The notes under the pieces: generated by a model
What the model saw: the letters and a program-made list of their open reading frames with translations, nothing else
Database searches by the model: none
Told to the model about the DNA's origin: nothing
Part shown: positions 60,136 to 64,000 of the stretch, piece after piece
Layout of the letters: each line of letters starts with the position of its first letter
Position numbering within the stretch: the stretch's first letter is position 1
Made by a program: the position numbers and the translations under genes
Assembly: GCA_030535395.1 (NCBI GenBank)
Contig: JAUNLK010000005.1
Coordinates: 52,384 to 116,383 of the forward strand
DNA from: Tissierellia bacterium
GTDB lineage: Bacteria; Bacillota; Clostridia; Tissierellales; Peptoniphilaceae
Direction: 5' to 3'
DNA: 64,000 nt

Positions 60136-61161
60136 ATGTTTCAAAAAATGAATACCAAACGCTGGATTGCCCTAGGGGTGGCCATACTGATCATCGGACT
60201 CAGCAGCATCTCCACGGGCATCAGCGGCCTGGTCAATCGAGAGGCCCAGACCCAGCGCCTGGAGGAGGAGCTCAACAAGCTCACCCAATTCCAGGGACTC
60301 ACTCGGGCCACCCTTGAGGGCAGCGACAGCGACAATCAAATTGCCGTCCTCCGAGTGGATGGGGCCATTATGTCGGGGACCAGCGTTCCCTTTGGCAGCG
60401 CTTCCTACGATCACAGCGCCTTTTTGGCCCAGCTCAAGGACATTGGCAGCGACGACAGCGTCAAGGCCATTCTCCTCCAGGTGAACTCCCCCGGCGGGGG
60501 CGTCTATGAGAGCGCCGAAATCCACAGGGCCCTGGAGGAGCTCAAGGAGGCGGGCATCACCATCTACAGCAGCTTCGAGACCATGGCCGCCAGTGGAGGC
60601 TACTACATCTCCGCAGGCTCCGATAAAATCTACGCCACCCCCTCCACCCTCACCGGGAGCATTGGGGTGATCATTGCCTCCATGAATGTCTCCGGTCTCA
60701 TGGAAAAACTGGGGATTCAAGATCAGGTGGTAAAATCCGGCGTCAACAAGGACATCTTCTCCTCCAATCGCCCCATTACCGAGGAGGAGCGGGCCATTAT
60801 GCAGGGCCTGGTGGACGATATGTACGGGGAGTTTCTCAATGTGGTTTCCACCGGGAGAAATATGCCCATGGAGACCCTCCGTCCCCTGGCAGACGGCAGA
60901 ATCTACTCCGGAAACCAGGCCCTCCAAAACGGCCTGGTGGATGAAATTGGCTATCCCGACGATGCCCTGGCGGCCCTCAAGGAGACCCTGGACAGTGAGG
61001 ACCCCCTGGTCTATGAGTACAGTGTCAATCCCATGGGGAATTTCTTCTCCTACTTCTACAGCAAGGGAGGGGCCGGGGAGCTGGAGGCTCTGAAGTCCAT
61101 CCTCATCTCGGGCTACGACCAAGGGGCCCGTCCCCTCTATCTCTATGGAGGTGAATCATGA
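60136..61161 (+). CDS. sppA: Signal peptide peptidase SppA
   Basis: Membrane-bound serine protease that cleaves leftover signal peptides. 341 residues, short Gram-positive form, with one N-terminal membrane helix (about 11-31). The nucleophile is probably Ser153 (MAASGGYYIS) and the general-base Lys200 (VVKSG). LLQVNSPGGGVYES and TGSIGVI also match. The start follows AAAAGGAGG. The RDD gene overlaps its end by 4 bp. Confidence 0.94.
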   Translation: MFQKMNTKRWIALGVAILIIGLSSISTGISGLVNREAQTQRLEEELNKLTQFQGLTRATLEGSDSDNQIAVLRVDGAIMSGTSVPFGSASYDHSAFLAQLKDIGSDDSVKAILLQVNSPGGGVYESAEIHRALEELKEAGITIYSSFETMAASGGYYISAGSDKIYATPSTLTGSIGVIIASMNVSGLMEKLGIQDQVVKSGVNKDIFSSNRPITEEERAIMQGLVDDMYGEFLNVVSTGRNMPMETLRPLADGRIYSGNQALQNGLVDEIGYPDDALAALKETLDSEDPLVYEYSVNPMGNFFSYFYSKGGAGELEALKSILISGYDQGARPLYLYGGES

Positions 61162-61982
61162 GGGAACACTACGATCCCTTCAAGGCAGACAAAAAAAATA
61201 AGAAAACCCCTCCAGAGGAACTGGCACGGGAGGAACGGACTCCCGTGAATGAGCCCATGGAGGGGGGAAATAGTGGAGCTCAAAATCTGACTTCCCAGGG
61301 AGCGGTCCAGGAGGCCCCCCCAGCGGGGGAGATGGCCCCCCAGGGGAGTCTCCCAGAGGATGCCAGTACGGCCCAGGGCCCGCCACTGGATCCCTCCCCC
61401 CGGGACCCGGAGAGGGTTCCAAAAGATCCGGAAAGAGTCCCCAAGGATCCTTTCCTGGAAGCTGGGGAGGAGCACAAGCGGGGACATGCCCCCTACGAGC
61501 CTCCCAGGGTGAACCACCGGGAGGTGGTGACCCCCTTTATCTCCGCGGGCTTTTGGATTCGAGGAGTGGCCCTCCTCTTTGACCTGGTGGTGGCCTTCGC
61601 CTTCGCCCGGATCTTCACCGCCCCCTTGGTGGCCCTACTGCCGGGGATTCCCGGCTGGCTGGAAAAAATCATCTCCGGCATCTTCTTCTACGGCTACTTT
61701 GTGGGGGCGAGCCTCATCACCAATGGCCAGAGCCTGGGGAAGATGCTCATGGGCCTCAGGGTCATCCACAGCTCCCATAGGCCCATGGACTTCACCACGG
61801 CCTTCATCCGGGAGGGGGCCAGCCGCCTCATTCTCAACACCTTCCCCATTCTCTATCTCATCTCCGCCTTCACCCCCACCAAGCAGGGCATTGGAGATAT
61901 GCTCTCCGACACCTATGTGGTCCACGACAAGCTCTATGCCGTGGAGCGAGACCACCCCAAGGTCTTCCACCCCTATCTCTAG
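61158..61982 (+). CDS. RDD family membrane protein with a disordered N-terminal tail
   Basis: 274 residues. The first ~120 are Pro/Glu-rich, low-complexity and contain the repeat DPERVPKD twice. The RDD domain follows (about 130-260): AGFWIRGVALLFDLVVAFAFA, a second membrane helix, NGQSLGKMLMGLRV, and DTYVVHDKLY. RDD proteins have varied membrane roles. Coupled to sppA. Confidence 0.88.
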   Translation: MREHYDPFKADKKNKKTPPEELAREERTPVNEPMEGGNSGAQNLTSQGAVQEAPPAGEMAPQGSLPEDASTAQGPPLDPSPRDPERVPKDPERVPKDPFLEAGEEHKRGHAPYEPPRVNHREVVTPFISAGFWIRGVALLFDLVVAFAFARIFTAPLVALLPGIPGWLEKIISGIFFYGYFVGASLITNGQSLGKMLMGLRVIHSSHRPMDFTTAFIREGASRLILNTFPILYLISAFTPTKQGIGDMLSDTYVVHDKLYAVERDHPKVFHPYL

Positions 61983-61993
61983 TCTTAAAAATC

Positions 61994-62030
61994 AAAGAGA
62001 GACGCCCCCCGAAGGGGACGCCTCTCTTTT
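61994..62030. terminator. Bidirectional terminator between RDD and SLH genes
   Basis: AAAGAGAG and CTCTCTTT with matching C/G blocks form a stem with two internal mismatches; T-runs lie on both sides. Confidence 0.85.
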
Positions 62031-62031
62031 T

Positions 62032-62703
62032 TCATTCATAGAGTTTTTTGGGGCCAAAACGTATTTGAGAGTCCAACACATACTGGTTGGGGGGATTGCC
62101 GTACAAATCAATGAGAACGGAGAAAATCTTGGCCACCTCTCCTCGGGTGATGCTGCGATTGGGGCGGAAAGATCCGTCCTCGTAGCCCCCCACAATTCCG
62201 TGGCTGATCATGGCCGCTACCCCGGGACGGGCGGCAGCTGTAATGGAGCTGCGGTCTGTGAAGCGGTTCAAATAACTTTCGGAGTCCGTAATATTGTAAA
62301 TGTAGGCAAAAATTCTCATGGCCTCCTGCCGGCTAATGGCTCGATTTGGATTGAGCGCGCCGGTGGTGGGTTGGATGTAACCGGCTTTAATGGCCTTGGC
62401 CACATCATTGTAGAACCAGTGAGATCCATTGACATCTGTAAAAGTCACCGTATACGTCTTACTGTATCCGGCCGCTTTGTTCACCATGGCATAAAATTCC
62501 GCCTTGGTAATGGAGGCATCGGGGCGAAAGTCCCCATCCCCATAACCACTTAAAATGCCCATATCCGATAGGGTGTTCACGTAAGGGGCGGACCAATGAC
62601 CGCGAGTATCGCTAAAACTCCGGGCCATTACGTTACTTCCCTGTGCTAGCATTAAGGATAAAGCCAAGGTGACGGCGACCAATTTGTTCTTGATCTCCTT
62701 CAT
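62032..62703 (-). CDS. S-layer homology (SLH) domain surface protein
   Basis: 223 residues from the ATG at 62703. A signal peptide (about 1-27) is followed by three SLH repeats: FSDTRGHWSAPYVNTLSDMGILSGYGDGDFRPDASITKAEF, FTDVNGSHWFYNDVAKAIKAGYIQ and FTDRSSITAAARPGVAAMISHGIVGGYEDGSFRPNRSITRGEV. These bind pyruvylated cell-wall polymer. Nothing else is attached except about 25 residues, so it is little more than an anchor module. Confidence 0.93.
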   Translation of the reverse strand: MKEIKNKLVAVTLALSLMLAQGSNVMARSFSDTRGHWSAPYVNTLSDMGILSGYGDGDFRPDASITKAEFYAMVNKAAGYSKTYTVTFTDVNGSHWFYNDVAKAIKAGYIQPTTGALNPNRAISRQEAMRIFAYIYNITDSESYLNRFTDRSSITAAARPGVAAMISHGIVGGYEDGSFRPNRSITRGEVAKIFSVLIDLYGNPPNQYVLDSQIRFGPKKLYE

Positions 62704-62867
62704 CCGATCACCTTTCAAGTCAAAATGGTGCATCTGTACGAGTGCCCACTGCACCCCATAGTCTTACACCTAGACCTATCTTATCATGAAGGAGGGCCGC
62801 CAAATTTCACAATTGTGTGACAAAGGGCAGAAAACCCCCCGGGATATTACAGAATAATTTCAGACAC

Positions 62868-62890
62868 AAAAAAACGAGGCCTGGGCCTCG
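62868..62890 (-). terminator. Terminator of tRNA-Thr
   Basis: CGAGGCC (62875-62881) pairs with GGCCTCG (62884-62890); seven U follow on the minus strand. Confidence 0.92.
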
Positions 62891-62896
62891 CGATTT

Positions 62897-62972
62897 TGGA
62901 GCTATTGACGGGATTCGAACCCGTGACCTCTACATTACCAATGTAGTGCTCTACCTACTGAGCTACAATAGC
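62897..62972 (-). tRNA. tRNA-Thr (GGT)
   Basis: Acceptor GCTATTG/CAATAGC, D arm GCTC/GAGC, anticodon stem CTACA/TGTAG with loop TTGGTAA, and T arm ACGGG/CCCGT around TTCGAAT. The anticodon is GGT and CCA is encoded (62897-62899). Confidence 0.95.
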
Positions 62973-63149
62973 AATTTTTTGACTACTCATATAATTATAG
63001 TCACGACCCCCTGTGCTGTCAAGGGGTCTTTCCATTTTATTTTAGAAATTTTCCCCAGAGGGAATGTCAAAGATTTCCCACACAGGAAAAAAATCCTATC
63101 CCCCAGGGGGGCAGTTGTGGCAAAATGTATTTAATTTAAGGAGGACAAT

Positions 63150-63980
63150 ATGAGGGAATTATTAAAAGACAAGCGCATCTATCTCTGGGCGGCCCTGCTC
63201 ATCCTCCTGGCCCATCAGGGCCTGGATTATCTCTTCTATCTCCTACTGTGGGAGCTGCCCATCCCCTATTTCACCGCCCTGGACAGCCTCATCTGCCTCA
63301 TTTTCATTGCCATCCTCCTACCCCTCTACCTTCGCCTCCGGTGGCGGGAGGAGCCCCTGAAGAAGAGGGAGATGGCCTGGATGATCCCCATCTCCCTGGC
63401 GGCCTCTGGAATGAGCGCCCTCATCCTCTGGGGGCTGGAGCTGCTCCCCATGGAGGGCCTGGTGGGCTCGTCCCTCCAGGAGTTTGAAACCATGTGGGAC
63501 GACAGCCTTCAGGACCCCTATCTCTTCCAATTTCTCTCCATTGTTTTCCTGGGGCCCATCTTCGAGGAGCTCCTCTTCCGGGGGGTCATCTTCCACAGCC
63601 TGAGAAAGTACCGGGGACCCATCTTCGCCACTTTCCTCTCGGGAGTCCTCTTCGGCCTCTGGCACTTACAGGGGGTGCAGATGAGCTACACCATCCCCAT
63701 GGGCATCCTCCTGGCCTGGGTCTACTACCGGAGCAAAAACATCCTCCTTCCCATGGCCGTTCACATCCTCAACAACTTCTACTCCACCCTGCCCCCGGGG
63801 CCCTTCTTCGATGAACTCTACGAAAAACTGGATCTTGTGGCCATGGCGGTGGTCCTCCCCATGGCCGTCCTCCTCTACCGGGACATTCAAAAGTACCGGA
63901 GGGAGATGAAATACCAAGAGTGGAGCAAAAAATCCCCTGAGCACTGTGAAACGTACCCCCTTTACTGGACAAACCAGTAG
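63150..63980 (+). CDS. CPBP family intramembrane glutamic endopeptidase
   Basis: 276 residues with seven or eight membrane helices. Catalytic motif FEELLFRGVIF, the His in GLWHLQGVQM and the last His-Asn pair in AVHILNNFYS match the Abi/CPBP protease family. RBS AAGGAGG precedes the ATG. The last ~11 codons (from about ETYPLYW) are encoded by a hairpin element, so the natural C-terminus may have been replaced. Confidence 0.92.
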   Translation: MRELLKDKRIYLWAALLILLAHQGLDYLFYLLLWELPIPYFTALDSLICLIFIAILLPLYLRLRWREEPLKKREMAWMIPISLAASGMSALILWGLELLPMEGLVGSSLQEFETMWDDSLQDPYLFQFLSIVFLGPIFEELLFRGVIFHSLRKYRGPIFATFLSGVLFGLWHLQGVQMSYTIPMGILLAWVYYRSKNILLPMAVHILNNFYSTLPPGPFFDELYEKLDLVAMAVVLPMAVLLYRDIQKYRREMKYQEWSKKSPEHCETYPLYWTNQ

Positions 63981-63988
63981 AGGGGGTA
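63954..63988. repeat. Hairpin element overlapping the end of the CPBP gene
   Basis: TACCCCCTTTACTGG (63954-63968) pairs with 63974-63988 with one mismatch around a 5 nt loop. The right side GGGGGTATTTGC is identical to the hairpin at 4881-4927. The left arm reads like an IS3-family terminal repeat. Confidence 0.75.
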
Positions 63989-64000
63989 TTTGCGTTGAAA

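Overview
The window reads as a chromosomal segment of an anaerobic, monoderm Firmicute of the Clostridia/Tissierellia type. Evidence: a class I hybrid cluster protein, a CoA-forming 2-oxoacid:ferredoxin oxidoreductase cluster, B12-dependent methionine synthase with a detached activation protein, NiaR-controlled NAD genes, an SLH-domain surface protein, a lipoprotein-type solute receptor and Gram-positive promoters, Shine-Dalgarno sequences and terminators. The coding DNA is GC-rich for this group, with GGC/CTC/GCC-heavy codon use. I cannot name the genus from sequence alone; a GC-rich relative of the Peptoniphilaceae is one possibility.

Layout. 0-4.4 kb: tsaE-tsaB-rimI, a block of imperfect ~55 bp tandem repeats, an HtrA protease, and divergent metallo-hydrolase and nitroreductase genes. 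4.5-4.9 kb: an AT-rich remnant of a Lsa/CplR-like ABC-F gene ending in a perfect hairpin. 5-8.8 kb: oleate hydratase with its TetR regulator, and an amidohydrolase. 8.9-17.2 kb: a minus-strand housekeeping block (tex, prfB, secA, DUF951, mscS, a DUF5711-like protein). 17.3-23.2 kb: pgeF, tRNA-Ala, murI, a GT2-GtrA fusion and a split MetH system. 23.3-29.4 kb: two alpha/beta hydrolases around a membrane-anchored Mur ligase, then a GntR regulator, a GNAT protein and dihydrofolate reductase. 29.5-32.4 kb: hcp with a Crp/Fnr regulator and a well-placed operator. 32.7-36.5 kb: a redox operon (MinD-like ATPase, ferredoxin, alpha, beta and gamma subunits of a 2-oxoacid oxidoreductase, and a ferritin-like protein). 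36.6-40.4 kb: feoA, feoB and a FeoB-associated protein facing a DtxR-type regulator.

40.4-45.1 kb: a cobalamin riboswitch and terminator control an ABC importer whose lipoprotein receptor carries an extra FMN-binding domain; this is the most unusual gene system in the window. 45.2-49.9 kb: a LytTR-DUF3021 pair, then nadA-nadB-nadC-niaR. 50-51.2 kb: a YafQ/DinJ toxin-antitoxin pair bracketed by two near-identical 35 bp copies of the terminator of the neighbouring tmRNA gene. 51.2-58.3 kb: an ABC exporter, TraX, a CDF metal transporter, a PucR regulator and a YtrA-type regulator-ABC operon. 58.3-64 kb: a CNNM/CorC protein, YpmS, SppA, an RDD protein, an SLH protein, tRNA-Thr and a CPBP protease that ends inside another hairpin.

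How it fits together: B12 supply (riboswitch importer) links to B12 use (MetH). The ferredoxin-linked oxidoreductase, Hcp, Feo and ferritin-like genes form an iron-sulfur/redox theme. No prophage, CRISPR array, rRNA or intact transposase gene is visible.
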